Assembly (NCBI GenBank): GCA_964471755.1
Contig: CAYYJM010000030.1
Location: forward strand, 1-35,566
Length of the DNA stretch: 35,566 bases
Source of the DNA: CAYYJM01 sp964471755
GTDB taxonomy: Bacteria > Planctomycetota > Planctomycetia > Gemmatales > Gemmataceae
Direction: 5' to 3'
In this document: positions 1 to 8,231 of the stretch, in pieces
How positions within the stretch are numbered: the first letter of the stretch is position 1
Layout of the letters: every line of letters begins with the position of its first letter
Made by a program: the position numbers and the translations under genes
Notes under the pieces: model-generated
What the model was told of the DNA's origin: nothing
The model's database searches: none
The model's input: the letters and a program-made list of their open reading frames with translations, nothing else

Positions 1-272
1 TCGGGGTGTAGCAGCTCGNNNNNNNNNNNNNNNNNNNNNNNNNNNNNNNNNNNNNNNNNNNNNNNNNNNNNNNNNNNNNNNNNNNNNNNNNNNNNNNNNN
101 NNNNNNNNNNNNNNNNNNGGGTCGAGTAGCAGCTCGGCTGGCTGTAGCAGCTCGGGGTCGAGTAGCAGCTCGGCTGGCTGTAGCAGCTCGGGGTCGAGTA
201 GCAGCTCGGGGTGTAGCAGCTCGGGGTCGAGTAGCAGCTCGGCTGGCTGTAGCAGCTCGGCTGGCTGTAGCA
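1..272 (-). repeat. Coding tandem repeat, 18- and 15-bp units (PSCYSQ / PSCYST / PSCYT)
   Basis: The core GAGCTGCTAC (minus strand) recurs every 18 or 15 bases and alternates with AGCCAGCC, TCGACCCC or ACCCC spacers. All length changes are multiples of three, so the reading frame of the host gene is preserved. The near-identity of units at DNA level suggests recent expansion by slippage or recombination, and probably explains why the assembler left a gap here. Confidence 0.9.
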
Positions 273-461
273 AGTGCCGTTACTGCACCCCGAAGACGTG
301 CAAGTCGGAGCCTGCTGGGCCGGAGCGGCCGGGGCGGTGGTCACCGGCACGAAAGCGCGAGAGCCGCCACCGAGGCGGGAGAAGAAGCTCGCATCGGCCG
401 AGTTCGTCAGAACCAGGCCCAGGACCGCTGCCAGCGCCGCGAATTGAAGAGAACGAGGCAT
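1..461 (-). CDS. Exported Cys/Tyr-rich hexapeptide-repeat protein, 3' end missing
   Basis: Translated from the complement, the start ATG is at 461 and an AGGAGGA ribosome site at 471-477 lies 9 bases upstream. Residues 1-25 form a clear Sec signal (basic MPRS start, hydrophobic AALAAVLGLVL core, probable cut after SADA). A short linker rich in Gly, Ala, Pro and Gln follows, then two isolated cysteines. From about residue 64 the protein is only tandem units: PSCYSQ, PSCYST and the shorter PSCYT. The frame stays open up to the 100-N gap at 19-118, and bases 1-18 still encode PSCYTP, so the array continues and the stop lies outside the window. I do not recognise a named family. Regular Cys-Tyr spacing in a secreted protein suggests disulfide- or tyrosine-crosslinked wall or matrix material; that is inference. 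Confidence 0.8.
   Translation of the reverse strand, partial: MPRSLQFAALAAVLGLVLTNSADASFFSRLGGGSRAFVPVTTAPAAPAQQAPTCTSSGCSNGTCYSQPSCYSQPSCYSTPSCYTPSCYSTPSCYSQPSCYSTPSCYSQPSCYSTXXXXXXXXXXXXXXXXXXXXXXXXXXXXXXXXXXELLHP
19..118. other. Assembly gap, 100 N
   Basis: Exactly 100 Ns with the same Cys/Tyr coding repeat on both sides. The round number marks a placeholder for a collapsed repeat, so the true number of units is unknown. Confidence 0.9.
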
Positions 462-742
462 CCCTGATGCTCCTCCTAAGGTGTGTTGTCTTACCGACCG
501 ACGGAGGTCGATTCGACTTTGCAAAATTCCTGCTTTGTCTAATTACCCTGATCAGGTTCGCTTATCCTAACGACTCATTTTGCACATTCAACCCAGAATA
601 TCGAAATATCCACTACTTTTTCGAGCAAATGTTCACTGGACCGGGAAAGCCTCGCTTCCGGGTGCGATTCTGTGGAAACTTCGTGACACGCAACCTTCCC
701 TGCGGTATCTTCCCTCGCATCCCATGTTCCCGGGACCGCCCC
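462..742. other. Divergent intergenic region, relatively AT-rich
   Basis: This stretch separates the repeat-protein gene (leftward) from comEC (rightward) and must hold promoters for both. Bases 510-640 are clearly richer in A/T than the flanking genes. Small palindromes are visible, such as CCTGATCAGG at 547-556. I could not pick a convincing -35/-10 pair with good spacing for either direction. The comEC frame is open back to 467, but the encoded residues look non-coding in composition. Confidence 0.5.
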
Positions 743-3259
743 ATGTCCATAATCGACTCCGCTGAATCACCGGATAGCTGGGGGCGTGGCCTTTACTGTT
801 CGCCACTGGTGCCGGTCGCGACCCTGTTCACCTTCGGCATCTTCCTGGAACGCTGGCTGGTCCTGCCCTTCGCGGTGAGCGCTGCCATTCTCTTCGGTGC
901 GTTGATGGCCTGGGCCGTGACGCTTGTCGGCGGCCCCTACCGACTCGGCCTGATGTACCTCGCGCTGGGCGTCGTGGCCCTCGGAGCCCTTCGGTATCAC
1001 CTGGCGACGCGGGTCCTGGCCGAGAACGACATCGCCCATGTCGTCAGTGACAGGCCGGTGTCCATGCAGGTACGCGGCTGGCTCTCGCAAGAACCGGTGT
1101 TCTTCCCGGCCGATGAGGATGTCCTGCGTTCCCGGCCCGGCGAGGCGATGACGCGCAGTGATCTGGCCATCGAAGCTGCCCGACAGGGAGGGGAATGGCT
1201 GCCAGCCAGTGGGCGCGTCCGGCTCTACCTCGCCGGTCGAGCCGATGGGCTTCACGTCGGCGACAGGATCGAGGCGACTGGCAGCCTTCTCGGCCTGGAG
1301 AAGGCGGCCAATCCCGGCGAGTTCGATCGGGTCGGCCTGTTCGAGGAACGGGGTCTGCACGGGCGGTTTTTCGTGGCAAATCTGCCCGGAGCCTGGCGAC
1401 GACTCGAACCGGGCCGGCCCACCCTGGCCGGCCAACTGGCCATTCTTCGGGGCGATGGACAGGCGACCCTGGCGGCGTTCCTGCCCGCGTCCACTGCGCC
1501 GCTGGCCATGACCTTGCTCCTCGGCGAAGGGGCACCGCTGACTCGCGCCGACTGGGATCGCTACCTCCGCACCGGCATCATCGCGGTCCTGGCGATCTCC
1601 GGCCAACACCTGCTGATCCTCGGCGCGTTCCTGAATCTGGCCGGCCGTTTACTCGGCTGGCGACAGCGAGGTCGGGTGACTGGGGTGGCTCTCCTCCTGT
1701 TCGGCTACGCCCTGCTGACGGGCGGTCGGCCGGCGGCGATGCGGGCGGCGTTCGTCGTGCTGACCCTGGCCTTCGCCGTTCTCCTGCGGCGGCGAATTCG
1801 AGCGGTCAGTTGCCTGGCACTGGCCTGGCTCGTCATCGGTCTGCTCGATCCGGCCGATCTGTTCACTCCGGGCTGTCTGTTCTCCTTCCTGGCGGTCGCC
1901 GTGCTGATCGCCTTACCCGTCCGGTATCCGGAGCCTTCGACCGATCCGCTCGACCGCCTGCTTGCGGAGAGCGAGCCGCCGCTCTGGCGACTGCTCCGAC
2001 CGCTGGTTCGCGGCGCGGTCCGCGCGTACCTGACCATGACGCTGCTCTGGCTGCTCCTCACTCCGCTCGCCATCGGGCAGAATCATCTGATCTCTCCGGT
2101 GGGAATTCTGCTCGGCCCGCCCCTGACCCTGCTGGCGACGGCGGCTCTCTTCCTGGGGTTTCTCCTGCTGCTGCTCGCGCCGCTGGTGCCACTCCCTGGT
2201 CTGCTGCTGGCCGGGCCGCTGGATCTGGTTCTGCGCCTGATGCATCTGCTGATCGACTGGGGGGACGGTCTGCCCGGTGCCTGGTTTTTCGTGCCGGGGC
2301 CGGGATGGATCGCCATCGTGGCCTTCTACGCGGGGTTGCTTCTGGCGACCGGCCTGCCCTGGCCGCGTGCCCGCTGGCGTGGTCTTGCCATCCTGGGCGC
2401 GACCTGGCCGGGCCTCGTGCTGATCCTTCCCGGGCGGTCGGTGCCGGGCGATGAATTCCGGGCGACCTTCCTGTCGGTGGGACATGGCAGCTGCGTGGTG
2501 CTGGAATGCCCGGATGGCCGGGTCGCTCTCTACGATGCCGGCTCCCTGCGCGGCCCCGCGACGGCGGCCCAGCAGATCGCACCGTATCTCTGGTGGCGTG
2601 GCATCGGACGGATCGACGAGGTGTTCCTGTCGCACGGCGACCTCGATCACTTCAACGCCCTGCCCGCCCTGCTCGAACGCTTCGTCGTCGGTCGCGTGTG
2701 TACCATCCCGTCGTTCGTCGCGAAGGCGACGCCGGCGGTGCAGACCTTGCTGGCTCGCTTGCAAGTGGCCGGCGTCGAGGTACGTCCCCTTCATGTCGGC
2801 ATGAAGTTGCACGCGGGAACGATGACGCTCGAGGTGCTTCACCCGCCGCGTCGAGGTCCGGAAGGACCGGAAAACGTCCGCAGCCTGGTGTTGCGAGCGA
2901 ATCTCGGAGCGCGTTCCCTCCTGCTGACGGGCGACCTGGAGAGTATCGGTCTGGAGATGCTTCTGCAGACGGAACCGCGACGATGCGAGGTGGTGATGTT
3001 CCCGCACCACGGCAGCAAACGTCTCGATCCGACCGCCCTGGTGTACTGGACCGGTGCCGAGTGGCTGATCGCCTGCCAGGGAGCAACCACGACCCGCGGT
3101 GCGGCCATGCCGGACGCGATCGCCGGAGCGCGGATACAGAGTACGCACGCCCACGGTGCGATCACCTGCCGGGCCACTCCCGGCGGATGGGAGGTGGAGT
3201 CGTTTCGATCCCCGAACCCGGCCTGGCTCACCTGGGCAGAGGCAATGCCTGACCGTTGA
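743..3259 (+). CDS. comEC: ComEC/Rec2 family DNA uptake channel
   Basis: 838 aa, within the usual 700-850 range. In the family, ComEC forms the inner-membrane channel that takes up single-stranded DNA during transformation. Domain order is complete: two or three N-terminal membrane helices, a soluble DUF4131-type region (about residues 80-230), the polytopic Competence domain with the signature LAISGQHLLILG near residues 283-294, and a C-terminal metallo-beta-lactamase-like domain. That domain carries SHGDLDH at 630-636 and PHHGSK at about 754-759, so its metal-binding residues are kept. I chose the ATG at 743 because the hydrophobic N terminus follows directly; the in-frame extension upstream has no membrane or domain character. 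The ribosome site is weak. The last 32 bases overlap the convergent WD40 gene. No other competence gene is visible nearby. Confidence 0.9.
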   Translation: MSIIDSAESPDSWGRGLYCSPLVPVATLFTFGIFLERWLVLPFAVSAAILFGALMAWAVTLVGGPYRLGLMYLALGVVALGALRYHLATRVLAENDIAHVVSDRPVSMQVRGWLSQEPVFFPADEDVLRSRPGEAMTRSDLAIEAARQGGEWLPASGRVRLYLAGRADGLHVGDRIEATGSLLGLEKAANPGEFDRVGLFEERGLHGRFFVANLPGAWRRLEPGRPTLAGQLAILRGDGQATLAAFLPASTAPLAMTLLLGEGAPLTRADWDRYLRTGIIAVLAISGQHLLILGAFLNLAGRLLGWRQRGRVTGVALLLFGYALLTGGRPAAMRAAFVVLTLAFAVLLRRRIRAVSCLALAWLVIGLLDPADLFTPGCLFSFLAVAVLIALPVRYPEPSTDPLDRLLAESEPPLWRLLRPLVRGAVRAYLTMTLLWLLLTPLAIGQNHLISPVGILLGPPLTLLATAALFLGFLLLLLAPLVPLPGLLLAGPLDLVLRLMHLLIDWGDGLPGAWFFVPGPGWIAIVAFYAGLLLATGLPWPRARWRGLAILGATWPGLVLILPGRSVPGDEFRATFLSVGHGSCVVLECPDGRVALYDAGSLRGPATAAQQIAPYLWWRGIGRIDEVFLSHGDLDHFNALPALLERFVVGRVCTIPSFVAKATPAVQTLLARLQVAGVEVRPLHVGMKLHAGTMTLEVLHPPRRGPEGPENVRSLVLRANLGARSLLLTGDLESIGLEMLLQTEPRRCEVVMFPHHGSKRLDPTALVYWTGAEWLIACQGATTTRGAAMPDAIAGARIQSTHAHGAITCRATPGGWEVESFRSPNPAWLTWAEAMPDR

Positions 3260-4349
3260 CGCGGATCGCCTGGCGACACTGGGAGCAGGAAATCGGCCGG
3301 TCGGGCAGGGTCTGCAAGGTGACAGCCGTGCGACAGCACGGACAGACGACGCGGTAGCTCTCGGCCCTGTTTCCGCCACCGAACAGGCGGGCGATCAGGC
3401 CGCCGGCTGGTGTCGCGGTTCGCTGGGGAGTGACGAAGACGGGGCCCGTCGATTCGCCGGTGATGGCCATCAAATACAGGTAGCCGTCCTCGCCGCCCAG
3501 GGCCAGTTGTCGGCCGTCCGGCGAAAGGGCACTGGCCATGATCCGATGTCCGGCTGGCGCGGCGCTCTCCACTCGCAGGTCCGGCAGTGTGAGCAGGAGG
3601 GCCTGACCCGCAGCGTCCACCGCGACGGCCGCTTCGCCGTCGAGCAGGAAGAAGAGACCGCGAATTTCCTCCGGCAGGGCGAGCTTCAGGACCTCGCGCT
3701 GCTCGATCAGATTCCAGAGCTTGATCGTCCCGTCCCGAGCGCCGGTCAGGGCCAGGGTTCCATCGGGTGACAGAGCGGCGGCAGCGACGCGATCCGGCGA
3801 AACCCGGAGGCAGAATTCCTCCCGAGCGCTGTCTGTGTCCCAGCCGCGCAGGGTGCCGTCGGCGCTCCAGGAAAGAAGATTTCGGCCGTCCGGGAAGAAG
3901 GTGCAGCCGGTCAGAAGATCCCGATGGCCCTGAAGCAGCCGGGCGACGTGGAAGTTGTCCAGCGAGCGGAGGTGGATCATGCGATCCCAGCCGGCGCTGG
4001 CCAGGGTGAACCCATCCGGGGCCAGAGCGATGGCCGCGATTGGGCGGGTATGGGCGACGGTCGTTTGCGTCGGCGTCTGCGTGGCGGCATCCCAGAGACC
4101 GAGGACGCCTTCCATCGTGCCGGTCAGGTAGTGTCTGCCATCCAGGCTGACCGCACAGGCTGACAGCGGCTTGTTGCCGATCCGGAGTCGGACCTGCGGG
4201 GTGGCCGTGATCGGATCCCACAGACGGAGATAACCGTCCCATCCGGCCGTGACGACGAGGGTGCCGTCCGGGAAGAAGGCGGTGGCGAACACCTCTCCTT
4301 CGTGCCCTTCCACGATGCCATCGAACGTCCGTGATTGCAGCTGTCGCAC
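3228..4349 (-). CDS. Seven-bladed WD40 propeller with C-terminal zinc ribbon
   Basis: 373 aa, GTG start at 4349 with GAGGA six bases upstream. I count seven WD40 units between residues 10 and about 300, each with the SPDG-type turn and ending in W-D or a relic (GYLRLWD, GVLGLWD, GTLRGWD, GTIKLWN), so a full seven-blade ring can close. After a Gly/Arg linker the C terminus has paired cysteines C336/C339 and C355/C358, a plausible zinc ribbon. No signal peptide is present, so it is probably cytoplasmic. WD40 rings are protein-interaction scaffolds; the partner is unknown. The gene is convergent with comEC and overlaps its end. Planctomycetes carry many WD40 proteins, often fused to kinases, but no kinase is present here. 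Confidence 0.85.
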   Translation of the reverse strand: MRQLQSRTFDGIVEGHEGEVFATAFFPDGTLVVTAGWDGYLRLWDPITATPQVRLRIGNKPLSACAVSLDGRHYLTGTMEGVLGLWDAATQTPTQTTVAHTRPIAAIALAPDGFTLASAGWDRMIHLRSLDNFHVARLLQGHRDLLTGCTFFPDGRNLLSWSADGTLRGWDTDSAREEFCLRVSPDRVAAAALSPDGTLALTGARDGTIKLWNLIEQREVLKLALPEEIRGLFFLLDGEAAVAVDAAGQALLLTLPDLRVESAAPAGHRIMASALSPDGRQLALGGEDGYLYLMAITGESTGPVFVTPQRTATPAGGLIARLFGGGNRAESYRVVCPCCRTAVTLQTLPDRPISCSQCRQAIRVNGQALPLPR

Positions 4350-4515
4350 GCGATTTCCTCGATCAGAGCCAGGGCGGAAGCGGCGGCCAGGAGACGAGAA
4401 TGGCGACCGATTTTACCCTGCCCAACCATAGCTCCTGTTTTCCGGCCCATCCGCGACGAGGTCCGATTTTCCGAGCTTTGGCTCAAGTCGGCCGGCTTTC
4501 GTGCGGCAGATCGCC

Positions 4516-4544
4516 TTGACAGGGACCGGCCCTCGGGTTATTGC
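4516..4544 (+). promoter_or_regulatory. Candidate sigma70 promoter of bamA
   Basis: A perfect -35 TTGACA at 4516-4521 is followed after 17 bases by TATTGC at 4539-4544, a weak -10. It lies about 50 bases upstream of the bamA ATG in the divergent gap with the WD40 gene. The call rests on the -35 box and the spacing. Confidence 0.4.
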
Positions 4545-4591
4545 CCCTTCTCCCTTGCGCGTATTTTCGTTTCAGTGTTCAGGGGCCGACC

Positions 4592-7009
4592 ATGAACCCG
4601 CTGCTGCGCACACGTGCTGCGATCTGGGCCCTGGCTGTCTCGGCCGGCCTTCTGGGGCCGGCTTCGTACGGCCTGGCTCAGAACTTTCGCTCGCCGGGAA
4701 TGCAGCCCAGGCCCCTGGACCCGGCGGTGATCGCCTCGCCGGAACCAACGACGGCGCGCGTCCGCGTCGCCGATGTCATCATCCAGGGTAGCCGCCTGAT
4801 CAGTGCCGAACGGATCAAGGCACGCCTGCGCACCCAGCCCGGGATGGAGTACAACCGTGACACGGTGCAAGAAGACGTTCGGGCGATGCTGGCACGGAAG
4901 GAATTCCGCAACGTCGAGGCGGCCGAGGCCTTCGACACCAACGGCAACGTGGTCATCTACTTCCGCATCACCGACCATCAGACGCTGATCCGACGCATCG
5001 GCTTTCAGGGTGCCAAGCACCTCAAGGACAAGGAGTTGCGCGATCTCGTCGGCATCCGCGAAGGGACGCCGCTCAACCCGGTGCAGAACAAGCTCGCCTG
5101 TCGGTCGATCGCCCGCAAGCTCCAGGAGAATGGCCGGCCCTACGCCAGTTGCGAACTCCTCGTCGGCGACAAGCCCGGCGACGAGGAAGTGATCTTCCAG
5201 ATCACCGAAGGTCCGAAGGTCGCCATCTCGGACATCCAGTTTCGCGGCAACAACTTCGTCACCGGGGCCGTGCTGGCCACCCAGATCACGTCGAGCAAGA
5301 TGTTCCTGGGCCTGTTCGGCGGCAGCTACGACCCGGCCCGGGCGGATCAGGACATCGCCAAGCTGATCGAGTACTACCGCTCGTTCGGCTTCCTGGACAT
5401 CCGCGTCTCGCGGGAGTTGCAGTACCATCCCAACGGCCGCGACATCATCCTCGTCTTCCACATCGACGAGGGCGTTCGCTATAAGTATGCCGGCGACGCC
5501 CAGTGGAACGGGGTCAAGTCGGTGCCGCTGGAGCCGGTCCAGGGCCTTTCGCAGGTGAAGGCCGAGCAGTACTTCAACCAGCGCGACCTCGAACGCGACA
5601 TGGCCCGCATGAAGAACTACATCGGCTACACCGGCCGCGAGGCCCGCATCGCCGCCCAGCCGATCTTCAATCCCGACGAACCGGGCGTTGTCCGAACCGT
5701 CTACGATGTCGAGGAGCAGACACCGGCTCGCGTCGGTCGGGTCATCGTCATCGGCAACACGCGCACGGCTCAGAACGTGATCCTGCGTCAGATTCCGCTG
5801 GAGCCGGGCCAGGTGCTGACCTATCCCGATCTCCGCGTCGCCGAACACAACCTCCAGCGGCTGGGCATCTTCCGCTCGACGCCGGACGGTGCGATCAAAC
5901 CGACGGCGACCGTCATGGACAACCCGAACAATCCGTTCAGCGAGTTCAAGGACGTTCTCGTCCAGGTCGATGAGGACAACACCGGCAGCCTGATGTTCGG
6001 CGTCGGCGTCAACTCGAACGCCGGCCTCACCGGTAGTGCCGTGTTGACCGAACGGAACTTCGACCTGTTCCGCTTTCCGTCGAGCCTGGAGGACGCCCTG
6101 TCCGGCAACGCCTTCCGCGGTGCCGGTCAAGAATTCCGCCTGGAAGCCGTGCCCGGCACGCAGCTTCAGCGGTACATGGTCAGCTTCCGCGAACCGTTCC
6201 TGTTCGACACGCCGAACAGCCTGGGCGTGAGCGGCTACTACTTCAACCGGGCCTTCAACGAGTACACCGAGGATCGGGTCGGCGGCCGCTTCACGCTCGG
6301 CCGACGTCTGGGCGACTTCTGGAACTTCGCCGGCTCGATGCGCATCGAGAACGTCGGCGTTCGCAACGTGCCGAGCTACGCGCCGTCGGACTACCTCGAC
6401 GTTCAGGGAAGCAACTTCCAGATCGGTCTGCGCGCCTCGGCGACGTACGACGCCCGGGATTCGTTCATCCGCCCGACCGAGGGCATGTTCGCCGAGCTGT
6501 CCTACGAGCAGATGTTCGGCGATCGGACCTTCCCGCTGCTCAACGCCGAGATGGACAACTACTACACGGTCTACCAGCGCCGCGACGGCGGCGGCCGACA
6601 CGTCCTGGCCTACCGCGGCCAGGTCGGCTGGGCCGGCGACGAGACGCCGGTCTACGAACGCTTCTTCGCGGGCGGCTTCCGCTCCATCCGCGGCTTCCAG
6701 TTCCGCGGCGTCGGCCCGGACACCAACGGCTTCAAGACCGGCGGTCGATTCATGCTTCTGAACAGCCTGGAGTACCAGGTGCCGGTGATGGCCAACGAGC
6801 AGATCTTCGTCGTCGCCTTCGTGGACAGCGGCACCGTCGAGAGTACGGTCGGCATCACCGACTACCGCGTCTCGGCTGGCTTCGGTCTGCGGGTGACTGT
6901 GCCGATGCTCGGCCCGGTGCCGATCGCCCTGGACCTCGGTTTCCCGATCGTCAAGGGGCGATCCGACAACGAGCAGATGTTCGGCTTCTACATGGGCATG
7001 ACGCGATGA
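4592..7009 (+). CDS. bamA: Outer-membrane protein assembly factor BamA (Omp85)
   Basis: 805 aa, the usual BamA length. The ATG at 4592 follows AGGGG by six bases and opens a Sec signal (MNPLLRTRAAIWALAVSAG, probable cleavage after GLAQ at 30). Five POTRA units can be placed from their beta-strand/G-N signatures: near residues 57 (VADVIIQGSR), 132 (IRRIGFQGAK), 211 (ISDIQFRGNN), 296 and 381 (VGRVIVIGNT). From about residue 465 the sequence is an alternating beta barrel with the Omp85 hallmark SIRGFQFRG near 700. BamA folds and inserts outer-membrane beta-barrel proteins, so this gene supports a Gram-negative-type outer membrane in the host. An upstream in-frame TTG (4541) lacks a ribosome site and would bury the signal. 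No skp, lpxD or other bam gene is adjacent. Confidence 0.93.
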   Translation: MNPLLRTRAAIWALAVSAGLLGPASYGLAQNFRSPGMQPRPLDPAVIASPEPTTARVRVADVIIQGSRLISAERIKARLRTQPGMEYNRDTVQEDVRAMLARKEFRNVEAAEAFDTNGNVVIYFRITDHQTLIRRIGFQGAKHLKDKELRDLVGIREGTPLNPVQNKLACRSIARKLQENGRPYASCELLVGDKPGDEEVIFQITEGPKVAISDIQFRGNNFVTGAVLATQITSSKMFLGLFGGSYDPARADQDIAKLIEYYRSFGFLDIRVSRELQYHPNGRDIILVFHIDEGVRYKYAGDAQWNGVKSVPLEPVQGLSQVKAEQYFNQRDLERDMARMKNYIGYTGREARIAAQPIFNPDEPGVVRTVYDVEEQTPARVGRVIVIGNTRTAQNVILRQIPLEPGQVLTYPDLRVAEHNLQRLGIFRSTPDGAIKPTATVMDNPNNPFSEFKDVLVQVDEDNTGSLMFGVGVNSNAGLTGSAVLTERNFDLFRFPSSLEDALSGNAFRGAGQEFRLEAVPGTQLQRYMVSFREPFLFDTPNSLGVSGYYFNRAFNEYTEDRVGGRFTLGRRLGDFWNFAGSMRIENVGVRNVPSYAPSDYLDVQGSNFQIGLRASATYDARDSFIRPTEGMFAELSYEQMFGDRTFPLLNAEMDNYYTVYQRRDGGGRHVLAYRGQVGWAGDETPVYERFFAGGFRSIRGFQFRGVGPDTNGFKTGGRFMLLNSLEYQVPVMANEQIFVVAFVDSGTVESTVGITDYRVSAGFGLRVTVPMLGPVPIALDLGFPIVKGRSDNEQMFGFYMGMTR

Positions 7010-7105
7010 GGTTCGACGAGGACCGCAGTCGGGGCGAGCCACAACGTCCGCAGTGAAGGAATAGAAGAGGTGGTACGGGCGTCCTTCAATTCTCCTGTAG
7101 GTCTT

Positions 7106-7219
7106 GGCGAGCCGGGAGCGTCAGCGACCGGAGTCCGGCGAGCCGGGAGCGTCAGCGACCGGAGGGCATCCTACCGCGACAGAATGGTTTACTCCGGTCG
7201 CTGACGCTCCCGGCTCGCC
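7106..7219. repeat. 28-bp palindromic repeat: two direct copies and one inverted copy
   Basis: The 28-bp unit beginning GGCGAGCCGGGAGCGTCAGC occurs at 7106-7133, again at 7137-7164, and as its exact reverse complement at 7192-7219. Copies two and three form a 28-bp stem with a 27-base loop. The core GGGAGCG(T/C)CAGCGACCGGAG reappears in the inverted repeat at 18811-18919, so this is a dispersed family resembling bacterial REP/BIME elements. Its position behind bamA would let it act as a transcription stop or mRNA-stabilising hairpin. Confidence 0.85.
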
Positions 7220-7318
7220 AGAGAGAACTCGAATCACTACTGTCGAATCAACCCGGTCCTGAAGTAGCCAGGCAGTCGCGGGTGAGGACCGGGTCTTCGT
7301 TAGTCGAGGGCGCAGGTC

Positions 7319-7348
7319 TTGGCCCCGCAAGGTCCGTTGCCCTATATT
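7319..7348 (+). promoter_or_regulatory. Candidate promoter of the two-TM protein gene
   Basis: TTGGCC at 7319-7324, an 18-base spacer and TATATT at 7343-7348. The start codon is 37 bases further on, preceded by GAGG. The -10 is good and the -35 partial. Confidence 0.4.
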
Positions 7349-7385
7349 AAAGCCTCGAACATGGCCTTCAGACCCGAGGTTCCCC

Positions 7386-8231
7386 ATGACGCACGAGCCC
7401 CTGTTCGACCCAGACGATCCGGTCCTCCGCAGTGAGGCGGCCGAGCCGCTGGGAGAGCCTGAAGCAGCCCTACAGACTTCTCGTCGGCCGTTGCGTCCGA
7501 ATGCGATTCGCATCTGGCAACGGATCGCGTTCGTTCTTACCGCTGTCGGGCTCGTCATCGGGATAGTGCTGATGTTTCGGAATCAGCATTTCACCGTTGC
7601 CTATCTGATCCCGGCCGGCTTTTTTGGCTTCTTCTCCCTCATGTCGTTTCTCGGTATCGCCCAGAGCGAGCGGGCACACTCGCGGCGGCTGGTCATCGGA
7701 AAGAATGGCATCGCATTGTTTGAACTGGGTGAGGGGAGCGTCATCCTCTGGACGGACCTGCGCGAAGTTCTCTGGTGGGCCGAGCAGATTCGTGACCAGT
7801 ACGCTCAGGTACTCGGCCTGAAGCTATTTCTCAAGCTTCGCGGTCGAAACTATACCCTCATCGAGGTTCACAGTTTCGAGTACCCCCACCTCGACTGGGT
7901 GCGCGAGCGGGTCCAGGCGGAGCTCGTGCGGCAGCAGTTGCCTGGTGCCGACGCGGCGTTTCGTACCGGCCAGCCAGTCGAGTTCGGCGACGTAACCATT
8001 GACCAGAACGAGTTGACCGTCGCGGGGACGAAACTCGCCTGGCTAAAGGTCCGCCGAGTCCGGGCAGAGGGAGCCTACCTGGAGGCGACCCGGGTCGGCG
8101 GGAAGGTGGTGCGAGTCGATGCTGGCAAGGTGCCAAACCTGGCTGTTTGCCTGGCTCTCATCGACAGAATTCTGGAGACCGTCCAGGCGAACCTGCCGGA
8201 AGACAGCGATGATCTCAACTTCGACCGGTGA
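7386..8231 (+). CDS. Two-TM membrane protein with probable duplicated PH-like domain (unrecognised)
   Basis: 281 aa; ATG at 7386 with GAGG six bases upstream. The N-terminal 40 residues are acidic and proline-containing, then two membrane helices follow (about 46-63 and 71-91). The rest appears cytoplasmic and seems to repeat one fold: a strand-rich stretch around 100-165 (GKNGIALFELGEGSVILWTD) followed by a helix, and a second around 198-270 (DVTIDQNELTVAG...VRVDAGKVPNLAV) followed by a helix. That strand-then-helix pattern recalls PH-like membrane proteins of the DUF6585 type, but I cannot confirm the family. The 3' end overlaps the convergent RND pump gene by 17 bases. Function unknown. 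Confidence 0.75.
   Translation: MTHEPLFDPDDPVLRSEAAEPLGEPEAALQTSRRPLRPNAIRIWQRIAFVLTAVGLVIGIVLMFRNQHFTVAYLIPAGFFGFFSLMSFLGIAQSERAHSRRLVIGKNGIALFELGEGSVILWTDLREVLWWAEQIRDQYAQVLGLKLFLKLRGRNYTLIEVHSFEYPHLDWVRERVQAELVRQQLPGADAAFRTGQPVEFGDVTIDQNELTVAGTKLAWLKVRRVRAEGAYLEATRVGGKVVRVDAGKVPNLAVCLALIDRILETVQANLPEDSDDLNFDR

Larger units (their letters stand above)
7010..7385. other. Intergenic region with repeat cluster and promoter
   Basis: 375 bases separate bamA from the next gene. They contain the 28-bp direct/inverted repeat set at 7106-7219, which can fold into a long hairpin behind bamA, and a candidate promoter at 7319-7348. I see no small coding frame with a ribosome site in the remainder. Confidence 0.6.

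Noticed and set aside
1..272. Short regular repeats that might be a CRISPR array
   Set aside because: Units are 15-18 bases without unique spacers and encode an in-frame peptide repeat after a signal peptide.
467..742. Upstream extension of comEC by 92 residues
   Set aside because: The extension has no membrane or domain features, lies in AT-rich intergenic DNA, and overlaps the ribosome site of the divergent repeat-protein gene.
1913..3379. Long minus-strand open frame (488 aa) opposite comEC
   Set aside because: It is antisense to a clear ComEC, is Arg/Gln/Gly rich with no domain, and arises from high GC3 of the real gene.
4538..7042. 834-aa minus-strand open frame across bamA
   Set aside because: The plus strand encodes a full BamA with signal and POTRA domains. 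The antisense frame is rich in Val, Ala, Asp and His without motifs.
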